64,000 nt of DNA from Pseudomonas nitroreducens (GTDB taxonomy: Bacteria > Pseudomonadota > Gammaproteobacteria > Pseudomonadales > Pseudomonadaceae), in the NCBI RefSeq assembly GCF_014204515.1, contig NZ_JACHLI010000017.1:78087-142086 (forward strand), given 5' to 3'. The position numbers and the translations under genes are program-made. The notes under the pieces were generated by a model. That model did no database searches, was not told where the DNA came from, and saw only the letters and a program-made list of their open reading frames with translations. The stretch's first letter is position 1. Every line of letters starts with the position of its first letter. Below are positions 18,048-28,170 of this stretch, one piece after another.

Positions 18048-19999
18048 GTGTGGTACCCGAGCCAGTCCATCGCCGCCCCCCGGCGTCGGGCTGGCTCGGT
18101 CCCGGCGACTGTGCTGCAATGCGCCTCCAGCCCATTGCCGTCGCCGCTCACCGTGAAGCCACGCCTCGTGCGCAACTACCTGTTGCCCCTCCTGCTGCTC
18201 CTGCTCACCCTGGGCTTCGGCTACGGCGGCTACCTCATCAGCGAGGGCGCCGGCACCCGCAGCCTGATCGAGAGCGGCGAACGCCAGCTCGAACTGCACG
18301 CCCGTGGCGTGGAAAGCGAGATCAGCCGCTATACCTACCTGCCCAGCCTGCTGGAGCTCGAAGGCAGCGTCAGCCGCCTGCTGGTGGACCCGACGCCGCT
18401 GCACCGCGACCGCGTCAATCATTACCTGGAAGGCCTCAACCGCCGCGCCGGCAGCCGCGCCGTGTACCTGCTGGACACCTCCGGCCGCGTGCAGGCCACC
18501 AGCAACTGGCAGGACGCCGACAGCTACCTGGGGGAAGACCTGTCCTTCCGCGCCTACTTCCAGGAGGCGGTGAACGGCCGCCCGGGGCGCTTCTACGGCA
18601 TCGGCAGCACCACCGGCGAGCCCGGCTACTACCTCGCCCACGGCCTGGTCCACGCCGGCAAGATCGTCGGCGTGGCAGTAGTCAAGGTGCGCATGGAATC
18701 CCTCGAAGAACGCTGGGAGAAGGCGCGCCTGCAGGCCTTCGTCAGCGACGAGAACGGCATCATCATCCTCTCCAGCGACCCGGCCCTGCGCCTGAAGGCC
18801 GTGCGCCCGCTCAGCGACCAGGACAAGGAACGCCTGGCCCGCAGCCTGCAGTACTACTGGTGGGCGCTCAACGAGTGGCAACCGCTGTCGCGCCAGGCGC
18901 TGGGCGACGGCGTCGAGGATATCAGCTTCCCGCCGGGCGAACACGCCGACAGCCACAAGCCGCTCAGCTACCTGATGCAGACGCGACAGCTCAGCGACAC
19001 ACCGTGGAACTTCACCCTGCTCACCCCGCTGGCCGACCTGCGCCGCGAGGCGCTGATGCACGGCGTGCTGGCCGCCGTCGGCTTCGCCCTGTTCGCCTTC
19101 CTGCTGATCGCCTGGAACGAGCGACGCAAGGTCATCGCCACCCGCCTCGCCGCCCGCGAGGCGCTGGAGCAGGCCAACAACGCCCTGGAACGACGCATCG
19201 CCGAACGCACCGCCGACCTGCGCGCCAGCAACCAGCACCTGCGCGAACAGATCCGCGAACGCCGGCAGGCCGAGGACACCCTGCGCAAGGCCCAGGACCG
19301 CCTGGTGCAGGCCGGCAAACTGGCGGTGATCGGGCAGATGTCCACCAGCATTGCCCACGAACTCAACCAGCCGCTGGCGGCGCTGCGCACCCTGTCGAGC
19401 AACAGCGTGCGCTTCCTCGAACGCGGCAAGCTGGACGTCGCCAGCAGCAACCTCGAAGCCATCGCCGAAATGGTCGACCGCATGGGCCGCATCACCGCCA
19501 GCCTGCGCGCCTTCGCCCGGCGCGCCGACGACCACGGCCAGGCGACCCTGGGCAAGGCGGTGGACGCCGCGGTGATGGTGCTGCAGGGGCGGCTTTCCGA
19601 AGTGCCGGTGACCCTGCACCGCGACTACCCCGACGCCCAGCTGGCCATCGACCAGACGCGCCTGGAACAGATTCTGGTCAACCTGATCGCCAACGCCCTC
19701 GACGCCATGGGCCCGCAGGCCGACCGCCAGCTCTGGCTGGAAGGCCGCAGCGAAAGCGACGGCCACTACCGCCTGGTGGTCCGCGACAACGGCCCCGGCA
19801 TCCCCCAGGAACAGCGCCAGCACCTGTTCGAACCCTTCTTCACCACCAAGCCCGGCGAACTCGGCCTGGGCCTGGGCCTGACCCTTTCGGCCAGCCTCGC
19901 CACCGCCGCCGGCGGCAGCCTCGGCGTGGCCTACCCGGAAGCCGGCGGCACCGCCTTCGAGCTGCACCTGCCGCTGCTTCCGGCCATGGAGACACCCGC

Positions 20000-20003
<4 letters not shown>
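18048..20003 (+). CDS. aauS: Sensor histidine kinase AauS (acidic amino acid sensing)
   Basis: DctB-type inner-membrane kinase, 651 residues from this GTG. After an N-terminal helix (LLPLLLLLLTLGFGYGGYLI) comes a periplasmic double-PAS/dCache sensor (about 65-330), a second helix (VGFALFAFLLIAW), a coiled coil (about 365-420), the His box (SIAHELNQPLAALRT) and a HATPase domain (NLIANALDAMG, DNGPGIP, GLGLGLTL). The GTG at 18048 has GGAAG nearby; the first 35 residues are unlike the family and a GTG at 18153 (giving VKPRLVRNY) is an attractive alternative. The stop overlaps aauR by three bases. Confidence 0.88.
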
Positions 20004-21334
<1,331 letters not shown>

Positions 21335-21397
21335 ACGATTTGGCTTGCGCTCACCCGCAGGAGCAAGCTTGCAGGCTGGCACCGCCCTATCCCGTCG

Positions 21398-21471
21398 CGT
21401 AGGAGCGGACTCCGTCCGCGATGATTCCCAGCTCGACTCGGACCGATCGCGGACGCAGTCCGCTCCTACAC
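21398..21471. repeat. Inverted pair of GGAGCGGACTCCGTCCGCGAT repeats
   Basis: Two arms of the family GTAGGAGCGGACTCCGTCCG and its inverse around 25 unrelated bases. Further pairs lie at 40611-40677 and 47195-47266. Together with the next hairpin it fills most of the 356-base gap between aauR and the following gene. Confidence 0.85.
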
Positions 21472-21494
21472 GGAAGCTCCTGCGCCAGAGACTG

Positions 21495-21540
21495 CCCTCT
21501 CCCCAGCCCTCTCCCTGAAGGGAGAGGGCTGGGGAGAGGG
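21495..21540. repeat. Perfect 22-bp hairpin, CCCTCTCCC family
   Basis: Arms of 22 bases (21495-21516 and 21519-21540), perfectly complementary across a GA centre. It is the simple form of the repeat seen as paired hairpins at 33859-33988 and 40460-40588. It may act as a transcription terminator for aauR despite lacking a T-tract. Confidence 0.85.
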
Positions 21541-21690
21541 AAGCCCAGGCACAGCGTTGCAGAACAAAGGCCATTGCTCCTTCGTGTCCGTCAGGGCGGC
21601 GTCAGCCGGTAGAGGTCATTCCCATTGATCTGTACCGCCGCGTCCCGGACACTATCGCCCTCTGAACCGGCCGCACGAGCGGGAGCCACC

Positions 21691-22140
21691 ATGTCCACCC
21701 AAGCCGAAACCCTCTGGAACCAGCTCTGCGCCGACGCCGGCGTCGACCCGCAGCAGCGCATGGCCGCACGCCAGGCCATCCTCGCCGACAGCAACGCGCT
21801 GGACGCCACCGTCTACCGCCCGGACGACAACGACCCGGACGCCGAAGAACTCGACATGGGCGATGCCAAGGTCCTGTTCCTCGGCCCCTTCGAAGCCCCC
21901 GTCGAATGGGACGCCGCCGAGCGCGAAGACTTCTTCGACGACGCCGACCCGGCGCTGTTCTTCAGCGTGCGCATCGAGTGCGAGGCCCAGCCGGGCACCT
22001 CGGGCTTCTTCGTCCCGGAAGTAGGCGACTACCTGGCGGTGATGGACGCCGGCAAGATCCAGATGTACTTCCTCCACGACTGGCGCGAAGACGAAGACGG
22101 CTGCACCTGCGTGCTGATCCGCGACGACATCCAGCTCTGA
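21691..22140 (+). CDS. Hypothetical acidic cytoplasmic protein
   Basis: A 149-residue protein with no signal peptide or membrane segment. It is rich in Asp and Glu (for example YRPDDNDPDAEELDMGD and WDAAEREDFFDDAD). No family is recognised. GGGAG lies about 6 bases before the ATG, and codon use matches the neighbours, so it is probably real. It stands alone, followed by a terminator at 22204-22231 that also serves the convergent gene. Confidence 0.7.
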   Translation: MSTQAETLWNQLCADAGVDPQQRMAARQAILADSNALDATVYRPDDNDPDAEELDMGDAKVLFLGPFEAPVEWDAAEREDFFDDADPALFFSVRIECEAQPGTSGFFVPEVGDYLAVMDAGKIQMYFLHDWREDEDGCTCVLIRDDIQL

Positions 22141-22203
22141 CTGCTGCACCGGTACCGCAGCGGGCTTGCTCGCGAACCTCCAGGCGCCGATGTGAAATGA
22201 AGA

Positions 22204-22231
22204 AAGCCCGCTCTCTGGAGCGGGCTTTTTC
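22204..22231. terminator. Bidirectional intrinsic terminator
   Basis: Stem AAAGCCCGCTC / GAGCGGGCTTT with a short loop and a T-tract on the plus strand and A-tract for the minus strand. It separates two convergent genes (ending 22140 and 22250). Confidence 0.9.
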
Positions 22232-22249
22232 GTCTGTGGCGGAGGACTG

Positions 22250-23980
22250 TCAGCGGTTGGCCGCCAACTTGTCCTGCTTCATCTTGCTGGTGTCCAGGTG
22301 CAGCAGGCCGAATGCCGTGCCGTAGAAGATGTTGCCGTCGACGTCGACCTTGATCGGCGAATACATGCCGTTGTAGATCGGGTCGCTGCCCTCGCGGATG
22401 CTCAGCGCGGTCTTGCCGGTATCCAGGTCCAGGCCGATGTGGTGGCGGTCGTTCCAGGCGCCGGCGAAGTAGCCGTCGATCAGTGCCATGTGGCCTTCCC
22501 CGGAAATCATCGGCACCACCGAGATCGACGAGACGTCGTTACGCCCCCACAGCTGCTTCCATTCGTGGGTCTGGTTGTTCCAGCGGAAGGTCGCCGCGCC
22601 GGTCGGGCCGGGACGGGTGGCGCCCAGCAGCGTGCTGACGTAGTAGGGGTTCGGGTCGAGGGTCTTCTCGTCGGCGGCGCGGATGTTGTTGACCACGAAG
22701 GCGTAGTCGCCATAGACCGCCACCGATTGTTCGGACTGCACGGTATCGGTGCCGGGGATGGTCACCTTCATCTGGCCGGCGATGCGCGGGCTGGCGGTGC
22801 CCGGTCGCTGCTGCCAGCCGGCGGGGATGCCGTCGCGCCAGAACGCGACCATGCTCATGTTCTTCGCCCCGTCGGTGATCACCACCAGCTTGTCTTCGTC
22901 GGGACCGAAGCCCATCAGCGTCGGCGTGGAGCCGGTGCCATCGGCGATCTTCGGCGCCGGCATGCGGATGCCGCGGTCATAGCCGGCCTTCCAGGCGCCG
23001 TGGGCGTCGTCGTCGTGGAGCTTGCCGTCCTTGTCCACCACCAGGCGGTACATGGTGGTGTTGGACGCCACGTAGATCGCCCCGCCGTCGGCCTCGGGAC
23101 CGGTGGCGAAGCTGTTGAGGAACAGCTCGTCGGCGCCGGCGACCGCGTAGGTGTCGATCACCTGCAGGGTGTCGCGATCCAGCGTGATGATCTTGCCGCC
23201 CAGGGTGTTGACCACGATGAAGCCGTTGTAGCTCATGCTCATGCCGAACAGCATGTCACCGGGGAAGCGCGTGCCGCGCTTGACCTTCTCGTTGTCGAAC
23301 AGGTTGGCCGGGATCGCGCTGGCCTTGCCCAGCTGCATCGCCGAATCGGCGCGCTTGGGGTCGGTCTGGTCGATGCGGAACACCTGGCGGCCGTTGCAGC
23401 CGACGAAGGCGTCGTCGCGGGTCAGCAGCGCATACACCGAGCCGTTGAGCGCCTGGTCGGAAGCGGCGCTGAGCATGCGGTTGGGTTGCGCCTTCATGTA
23501 GTCGAGCAGGCCCTTCTCGTCCTTCTGGTCGAGGAACTTCTGCACCGCCCTGGACTGTTCGATGCGCTGCTGCGCACTGACCGCCGTGTAGTTGGGCAGC
23601 TTAACCGGCACATCGACACGGGCCAGTTCGGTGAGCTTGCCGTTCTCCAGGCTGACCTTGCGCAGGGCAAACCCTGACCACCAGAAATACAGCGGCTTGC
23701 CCTCCACGGTATTGGCGAAGATCGGCAGGCCGACGCCCTCGCCGGGCAGGAACTGCACCGACTCCGGGGTCACCTCGTAGGCGCCGCGCGCCACCGGGAT
23801 GCCGATGCTGTCGGTGGCGGCGTCGTTCCAGTGGGTCTGGTTGTTGTAGGACTGGGCCAGGAAGGGGTTTTCCGCCGGCCAGGCCGGCTTGGACGGGGCG
23901 GCGTGGACGGCACCGGCCGCCAGGACGAGGGCGATGGACAGCGGCAGAACGGACAGCGAAGGGAAGCGGCGACGGGACAT
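22250..23980 (-). CDS. Secreted protein of unknown function, probably beta-propeller
   Basis: A 576-residue protein with a signal peptide (about 28 residues, ending AGAVHA). The mature part has repeating short strand motifs (GGKIITLDRDTLQVIDTY, GGAIYVASNTTMYRL, GNIFYGTAFGLLHLDTS) typical of a PQQ-like or WD-like propeller, but no cofactor site is identifiable. GPDEDKLVVITDGAKNMS and the DD-rich segment may bind metal. Substrate and role are not recognised. An AraC-family gene lies about 200 bases upstream on the same strand and could control it. Confidence 0.7.
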   Translation of the reverse strand: MSRRRFPSLSVLPLSIALVLAAGAVHAAPSKPAWPAENPFLAQSYNNQTHWNDAATDSIGIPVARGAYEVTPESVQFLPGEGVGLPIFANTVEGKPLYFWWSGFALRKVSLENGKLTELARVDVPVKLPNYTAVSAQQRIEQSRAVQKFLDQKDEKGLLDYMKAQPNRMLSAASDQALNGSVYALLTRDDAFVGCNGRQVFRIDQTDPKRADSAMQLGKASAIPANLFDNEKVKRGTRFPGDMLFGMSMSYNGFIVVNTLGGKIITLDRDTLQVIDTYAVAGADELFLNSFATGPEADGGAIYVASNTTMYRLVVDKDGKLHDDDAHGAWKAGYDRGIRMPAPKIADGTGSTPTLMGFGPDEDKLVVITDGAKNMSMVAFWRDGIPAGWQQRPGTASPRIAGQMKVTIPGTDTVQSEQSVAVYGDYAFVVNNIRAADEKTLDPNPYYVSTLLGATRPGPTGAATFRWNNQTHEWKQLWGRNDVSSISVVPMISGEGHMALIDGYFAGAWNDRHHIGLDLDTGKTALSIREGSDPIYNGMYSPIKVDVDGNIFYGTAFGLLHLDTSKMKQDKLAANR

Positions 23981-24177
23981 CGGCAGACTCCTGCAGGGTA
24001 GAGGGCGCCGGGTTCTGCGGCGCCGGAGGCGCTATCGGGGCCGCACCGGAACAGGCGGGGCGGAGCGCAACCACCCTAAGAGGCTGGCGGGACTGCGGAG
24101 ACCACCCGAATCAGGGAGGCCCGCGGAAAACGACCTGCGCGGTCGCAGGCGGAACGCTTTGCGTCAGACCGACGCCT

Positions 24178-25158
24178 TCATCCGCCGGTCCGTCCGCCTC
24201 GCCGCACGGCGCCCGGAGAAAGGCCGATGCAGCGCTTGAATGCCCGGCTGAACGCCGCCTCGGACTGGTAGCCGAGGCACTCGGCCAGCTCGGCCACGGC
24301 GATCTCCCGCTCCTGCAGCCAGCTCAGTGCCACGTGCATGCGCCAGCGGGTGACGTAATGCATGGCCGGCATGCCGACCTTCTCGGCGAAGCGCGCGGCG
24401 AAGGCAGAGCGTGACATGGCGGCCGCTTCCGCCAGCGCCGGCAGGCTCCAGTCCCGTGCCGGATCGCGGTGGATCAGGCTCAGCGCACGCCCCAACTGAC
24501 GATCCTGCAAGGCGCCGAGCCAACCGGTCTGCGCCTCCGGGTCCTGCTCGATCCAGGCGCGGATGGCCTGGATCACCAGGATATCGGCCAGCCGGGTAAT
24601 CACCGTTTCGCCACCGGGGCGCATGGCCCTTGCCTCGTTCTCCATCAGTTGCAGGGTGCTCATCAGCCAGTCGCGCTGGCCGCGGTCGCGCACCTGCGCC
24701 TCCAGCACGCGCGGCAGCAGGCGCACCAGTTGCAGCGCGGCGGGATGGTCGAAGCGCACCGCGCCGCAGATCATCGCCGTCGGCTCGCCACCGCCACCCT
24801 GGCGCAGCACCTCGTAGCGGTCGCTGGCATAGGCGCGCGGCAGGTCGAACAGCCCCGCCGCCGCTGCACCCGGCGCACTAACCAGCCGATGGCCCTCGCC
24901 GTGGGGCACCAGCACCAGGTCACCCGGCGCCAGCCGGCGCGGCTCGTCGCCCGCGGCTTGCAGCCAGCACTCGCCGACGGTGAGCACATGGAACATCAGG
25001 CACTGCGGCATGGCCGGCAGTTCCAGGCCCCAGGGCGCAGTGAACTCCGAGCGGCAATAGAAGGTGCCGCTCATGCGCAGGAAATGCAGGGCCTCGCCCA
25101 GGGGGTCGGTGGAAGCCCAGGCATCGGCAAGGTCCGGTGGAACGGTAGGAGCGTTCAT
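24178..25158 (-). CDS. AraC-family regulator with cupin sensor domain
   Basis: A 326-residue regulator. The N-terminal two-thirds is a cupin-like domain (about 30-200, with LAPGDLVLVPHGEGH), and the C-terminal 100 residues are the double helix-turn-helix (SLPALAEAAAMSRSAFAARF and VAELAECLGYQSEAAFSRAF). It is divergent from the NmrA-like oxidoreductase gene over 168 bases, the usual layout for a regulator and its target. The inducer is unknown. Confidence 0.88.
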   Translation of the reverse strand: MNAPTVPPDLADAWASTDPLGEALHFLRMSGTFYCRSEFTAPWGLELPAMPQCLMFHVLTVGECWLQAAGDEPRRLAPGDLVLVPHGEGHRLVSAPGAAAAGLFDLPRAYASDRYEVLRQGGGGEPTAMICGAVRFDHPAALQLVRLLPRVLEAQVRDRGQRDWLMSTLQLMENEARAMRPGGETVITRLADILVIQAIRAWIEQDPEAQTGWLGALQDRQLGRALSLIHRDPARDWSLPALAEAAAMSRSAFAARFAEKVGMPAMHYVTRWRMHVALSWLQEREIAVAELAECLGYQSEAAFSRAFKRCIGLSPGAVRRGGRTGG

Positions 25159-25326
25159 GGCTTCGAGACTCGTCCGACAGTACGACGGCGTCCAGCATCT
25201 CTGGACGAATGAGCATGAAGCAAAGACCTCCAGGCATTAAACGTCCAGTCGATCAGCGGGAGACTGCATCCAGGCCAACGAACCCACGGCGGGCGCCGCG
25301 GGACGGCCAACTGCGAGGACAGCATC

Positions 25327-26220
25327 ATGATTACTGTAATGGGCGCCACCGGCCGCACCGGTTCGAGAATCTGCCAGACCCTGCTGCAAGCCGGCATCCC
25401 CGTCCGCGCCCTGGGACGCAATGCCGAACGCCTGGCAGCGCTGGCCGCTGCCGGCGCCGAGATCGCCGTGGGCGAGCCGCACGACGCCGCCTTTCTCACT
25501 GAAGCCTTCCGCGGCGCGGAAGCCGTCTACACCCTGCTCGCCTACGGCCCGGAAACCGAGGACTACCGCCGGCAGCAGGCCGCCCAGGGCGAAGCGATCG
25601 TCCAGGCGATCCGCGACAGCGGCGTGCGCCACGTGGTGTTCATCAGCAGCGTGGGCGCCGAAGTCCCCTCCGGCACCGGGCCGATCATCAGCATGCACGA
25701 CCAGGAGCAGCGCCTGAGCCAGCTGCCGTCGGCGGTGAACGTGCTGATGCTGCGTTCCGGTGCGCTGTTCGAGAACCTCTATGGCGCTCTGGAAATCGTC
25801 CGCGCCTACGACTGTTACAGCGATGCCGTGGCCGCGGACGTACCGGTGCCCATGGTCGCCACGCAGGATGTTGCCGACGCCGCCAGCCGCGCACTGCGGG
25901 AGCGCGACTGGCAGGGCCTGGAGATTCGCGAAGTGCTCGGCCAGCGCGATATCAGCTACGCCGAGGCAACCCGCCTGCTGGGCGAAGCCATTGGCCGGCC
26001 TGAGCTGCCCTACGTACAGGTGTCGCCAGCAGAGCTGGCCGAGGCGCTGCAGCAGGCCGGCTATTCGGCCAGCGTTGCCGCCTGCTATGCGGAACTGGGC
26101 GAGGCGATCAGCGCCGGCCGGGTCCGTGCGCGGGAGGCCCGCTCACCGCGCAACACCACCGCAACGCCCCTGGAGGCGTTCGCCCAGGCCTGGGCCGAAG
26201 CCTACCGGGCCCTGCCGTAG
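25327..26220 (+). CDS. NmrA-like NAD(P)-binding oxidoreductase
   Basis: A 297-residue atypical short-chain dehydrogenase. The dinucleotide-binding motif GATGRTG is at residues 6-12 (TVMGATGRTGSRICQ), followed by FISSVGAEVP in the central sheet. The family includes NAD(P)H-quinone oxidoreductases (QorB type) and redox sensors without catalysis; the active-site Tyr-xxx-Lys is not obvious. Divergent transcription from the AraC-type gene suggests that this is its target. Confidence 0.82.
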   Translation: MITVMGATGRTGSRICQTLLQAGIPVRALGRNAERLAALAAAGAEIAVGEPHDAAFLTEAFRGAEAVYTLLAYGPETEDYRRQQAAQGEAIVQAIRDSGVRHVVFISSVGAEVPSGTGPIISMHDQEQRLSQLPSAVNVLMLRSGALFENLYGALEIVRAYDCYSDAVAADVPVPMVATQDVADAASRALRERDWQGLEIREVLGQRDISYAEATRLLGEAIGRPELPYVQVSPAELAEALQQAGYSASVAACYAELGEAISAGRVRAREARSPRNTTATPLEAFAQAWAEAYRALP

Positions 26221-26339
26221 TGCTGGGCCGCCTATCGAATCAACACACATTCCTACAATTTTCTCGGAAATCGCCGATGAATTCGGCACGGGTCCGCTGT
26301 CTAGAGTACTCGCCCTTTTCAGCCGGACCCCTCGCCGCC

Positions 26340-26582
26340 ATGCCGCACGATTCCGAAAGCCTCTGGGTGGAAGTGGAGACCTGGTCTCCCTACCGCCCGC
26401 AACGCATCCTCCACGGCCGTATCAGCCTGGACGATTACCACGCCCTGCGCGCCGGCCTCGGCCCGGCCATGGTGCGCCTGGAGGAATGCCAGAACCAGCA
26501 GAACCCCTGCGGCCCGATACAGGACCTGTTCCTGAGCAACTCGCACATCCTCAGCATCACTCCCGCCGACCAGGTCGCCTGA
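26340..26582 (+). CDS. Small protein of unknown function, paralogue 1
   Basis: An 80-residue protein with no signal peptide. Its core (ILHGRISLDDYHALRAGLG, then RLEECQNQQN and HILSI) matches the core of the next gene (VLQGWISREDYHALCEGAA, RMNDCQSDLG, YILSI), so the two are tandem duplicates. The start at 26340 is where similarity to the paralogue begins; an earlier in-frame start is possible. No known family is recognised. Confidence 0.65.
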   Translation: MPHDSESLWVEVETWSPYRPQRILHGRISLDDYHALRAGLGPAMVRLEECQNQQNPCGPIQDLFLSNSHILSITPADQVA

Positions 26583-26706
26583 GTACGGCCCGCCAGGCCA
26601 GAGCTACGGGATATCCGCACAGTCCAATCGGAAGCCCCTGACAGTGCCTTCGAGGTCCGGAAGCTAAGGTTTGCCCCCCGTAAACCCACTGCCAGGTAAT
26701 GCTTCC

Positions 26707-26973
26707 ATGAACGAGCAACTTCGCGTCGAAGTCGTGGTTCGTGCCCACAACCGCGAATCCTCCGTCCTCCAGGGCTGGATCAGTCGGGAGGATTACCACG
26801 CACTCTGCGAGGGCGCGGCGCCTTTCGTCGTGCGCATGAACGATTGCCAGTCCGACCTGGGCCTGCTCGAGCACTCTGAAGACTTCTACGTGCGCAGCGC
26901 CTACATCCTCAGCATCGAGGTGCTGGACTGCCTGCCGCCGCCGCGTCAGTCGGCCATGCCGCGGTATACGTAG
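26707..26973 (+). CDS. Small protein of unknown function, paralogue 2
   Basis: An 88-residue paralogue of the preceding gene, sharing the I-S-x-x-D-Y-H-A-L motif and a conserved Cys. Its 3' end overlaps the 3' end of the convergent methyltransferase gene by 28 bases. The paralogues have independent starts, 124 bases apart. Function unknown. Confidence 0.68.
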   Translation: MNEQLRVEVVVRAHNRESSVLQGWISREDYHALCEGAAPFVVRMNDCQSDLGLLEHSEDFYVRSAYILSIEVLDCLPPPRQSAMPRYT

Positions 26974-27563
26974 GTCATCGGCCGCGGGCCGGGCAGGTAG
27001 TCCTGGATCAACTCGCGCAGCTGGAAGCCGCCGGACTCGATCAGCGCCGGCATGTCGCGGTCCAGGTGGCAGCCGCCGGCCAGGGGCTTCCAAACCGGCG
27101 TCAGCCGGTGTTGCCAGGTGCGCACGCCAGCATCCGGCGCCAGGCCGTGCTCACAGAAGAGCAATTCGCCGCCGGGCTTGAGTACCCGGCGCATTTCCTG
27201 CAGCGCGGCCACAGCATCGGGGATGCTGCACAGGGTGAAGGTGCAGACGATGCTGTCGAAACTGCCGACGTCGGCGCGGATCTGCCCCAGCTCCAGCGCC
27301 ACCATCTCCACCGGAATGCCGATGGCCTCGGCACGGCTGCGGGCCAGCTTCTGCATCTGCGCCGCCGGGTCGACGCCGACGATTGTCGACACCTTGGCCG
27401 GATCGTAGAACGACAGGTTCAGACCGGTGCCCATGCCGATCTCCAGCACCCGCCCACGGGCGCGGGGCACCAGCAGCGAGCGCTGCTTCATCACGTCGCC
27501 CATGCCGCAGGCGAAGTCGATCAGTCGGGGCAGTGCGTGACGGTCATACCAGCTGCGGATCAT
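26946..27563 (-). CDS. Class I SAM-dependent methyltransferase
   Basis: A 205-residue cytoplasmic methyltransferase. SAM-binding motif I is VLEIGMGTGLNLSFY (about 43-57), with the acidic residue of motif II in VGVDPAAQM and motif IV in FDSIVCTFTLCSIPD. It resembles the UbiE/methyltransferase 11 family; substrate unknown. The start at 27563 (MIRSWYDRHALP) is chosen because it follows the end of the upstream minus-strand gene closely (20-base overlap). Confidence 0.82.
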   Translation of the reverse strand: MIRSWYDRHALPRLIDFACGMGDVMKQRSLLVPRARGRVLEIGMGTGLNLSFYDPAKVSTIVGVDPAAQMQKLARSRAEAIGIPVEMVALELGQIRADVGSFDSIVCTFTLCSIPDAVAALQEMRRVLKPGGELLFCEHGLAPDAGVRTWQHRLTPVWKPLAGGCHLDRDMPALIESGGFQLRELIQDYLPGPRPMTYVYRGMAD

Positions 27564-27966
27564 CGGTCTTCCTCCAGGCCGCCAGGGCCCAGCCACCACC
27601 ATAGGCGAGAACGGCGCACAGCAGTGGCCAGGCACAGATGAAGGCCACCTCCGCCGCCAGCTCGGCCAGCGTGTAGGTGCTCCAGCTCGCCACCCGGCTG
27701 TCGTACAGACAAAGATCCACCCAGAACCAGCCCAGCAGGGCCACTCCCGACGAAAGCACGCCGCCGCGCAAGGTGGCCGCCCAGCGGGGCCAGGCCGCCA
27801 GTGCGATCCACAGTGCCCAGAACAGCAGCAAAGGAGCCATCTCCTGCGACAGGCTGATCGACCGCACGTCCGCCGTCAGGTTGTCCCGGTAGGGATGCAG
27901 GGCCCACAGCCCCTGTCCCCAGCCCAGCAGCAGGAATCCCGCCACGCTGGTCAACAGTCGTCTCAT
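27544..27966 (-). CDS. Small integral membrane protein, unknown function
   Basis: A 140-residue protein with four to five hydrophobic stretches (LLTSVAGFLLLGWGQGLWAL; LLLFWALWIALAAWP; GGVLSSGVALLGWFWVDL; VAFICAWPLLCAVLAYGG). No family recognised. It overlaps the start of the methyltransferase gene by 20 bases and so is probably co-transcribed with it. Confidence 0.72.
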   Translation of the reverse strand: MRRLLTSVAGFLLLGWGQGLWALHPYRDNLTADVRSISLSQEMAPLLLFWALWIALAAWPRWAATLRGGVLSSGVALLGWFWVDLCLYDSRVASWSTYTLAELAAEVAFICAWPLLCAVLAYGGGWALAAWRKTDDPQLV

Positions 27967-28085
27967 CCGCTGATTCGCTTGCACGACACGCTCCCTGATC
28001 GATCCGCCCGGGATCTTCTCATGTTCGCGGCCGTCCTTTCCGATCCCCGCGGCGGCCCGGCATAAGAAAACCTTCTCATTAGACG

Positions 28086-28097
28086 ATTGTCGACAAT
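28086..28097. promoter_or_regulatory. GntR-type operator 1 for the prp genes
   Basis: Perfect 12-base palindrome ATTGTCGACAAT upstream of the regulator gene. A second copy of the core lies at 28159-28168. Confidence 0.7.
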
Positions 28098-28111
28098 TCA
28101 CCAAATCTTCA

Positions 28112-28140
28112 TTGACCCGATAGCTCTGCGGGGGTAGCTT
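28112..28140 (+). promoter_or_regulatory. Candidate promoter of the prp operon
   Basis: TTGACC (28112-28117) and TAGCTT (28135-28140) separated by 17 bases, lying between the two operator copies. Assignment is by position and partial consensus only. Confidence 0.45.
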
Positions 28141-28158
28141 TCGCCGCACACCAAGAAG

Positions 28159-28168
28159 ATTGTCGACA
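28159..28168. promoter_or_regulatory. GntR-type operator 2 for the prp genes
   Basis: ATTGTCGACA immediately before the regulator start codon (28171), overlapping the ribosome-binding region. With operator 1 at 28086 it brackets the promoter, which suggests autorepression. Confidence 0.65.
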
Positions 28169-28170
28169 CC

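Noticed and set aside
17981..19999. Upstream in-frame extension of aauR through the whole of aauS
   Set aside because: The extension reads in another frame through the kinase gene with Arg/Pro-rich nonsense; the receiver domain starts cleanly at 20000.
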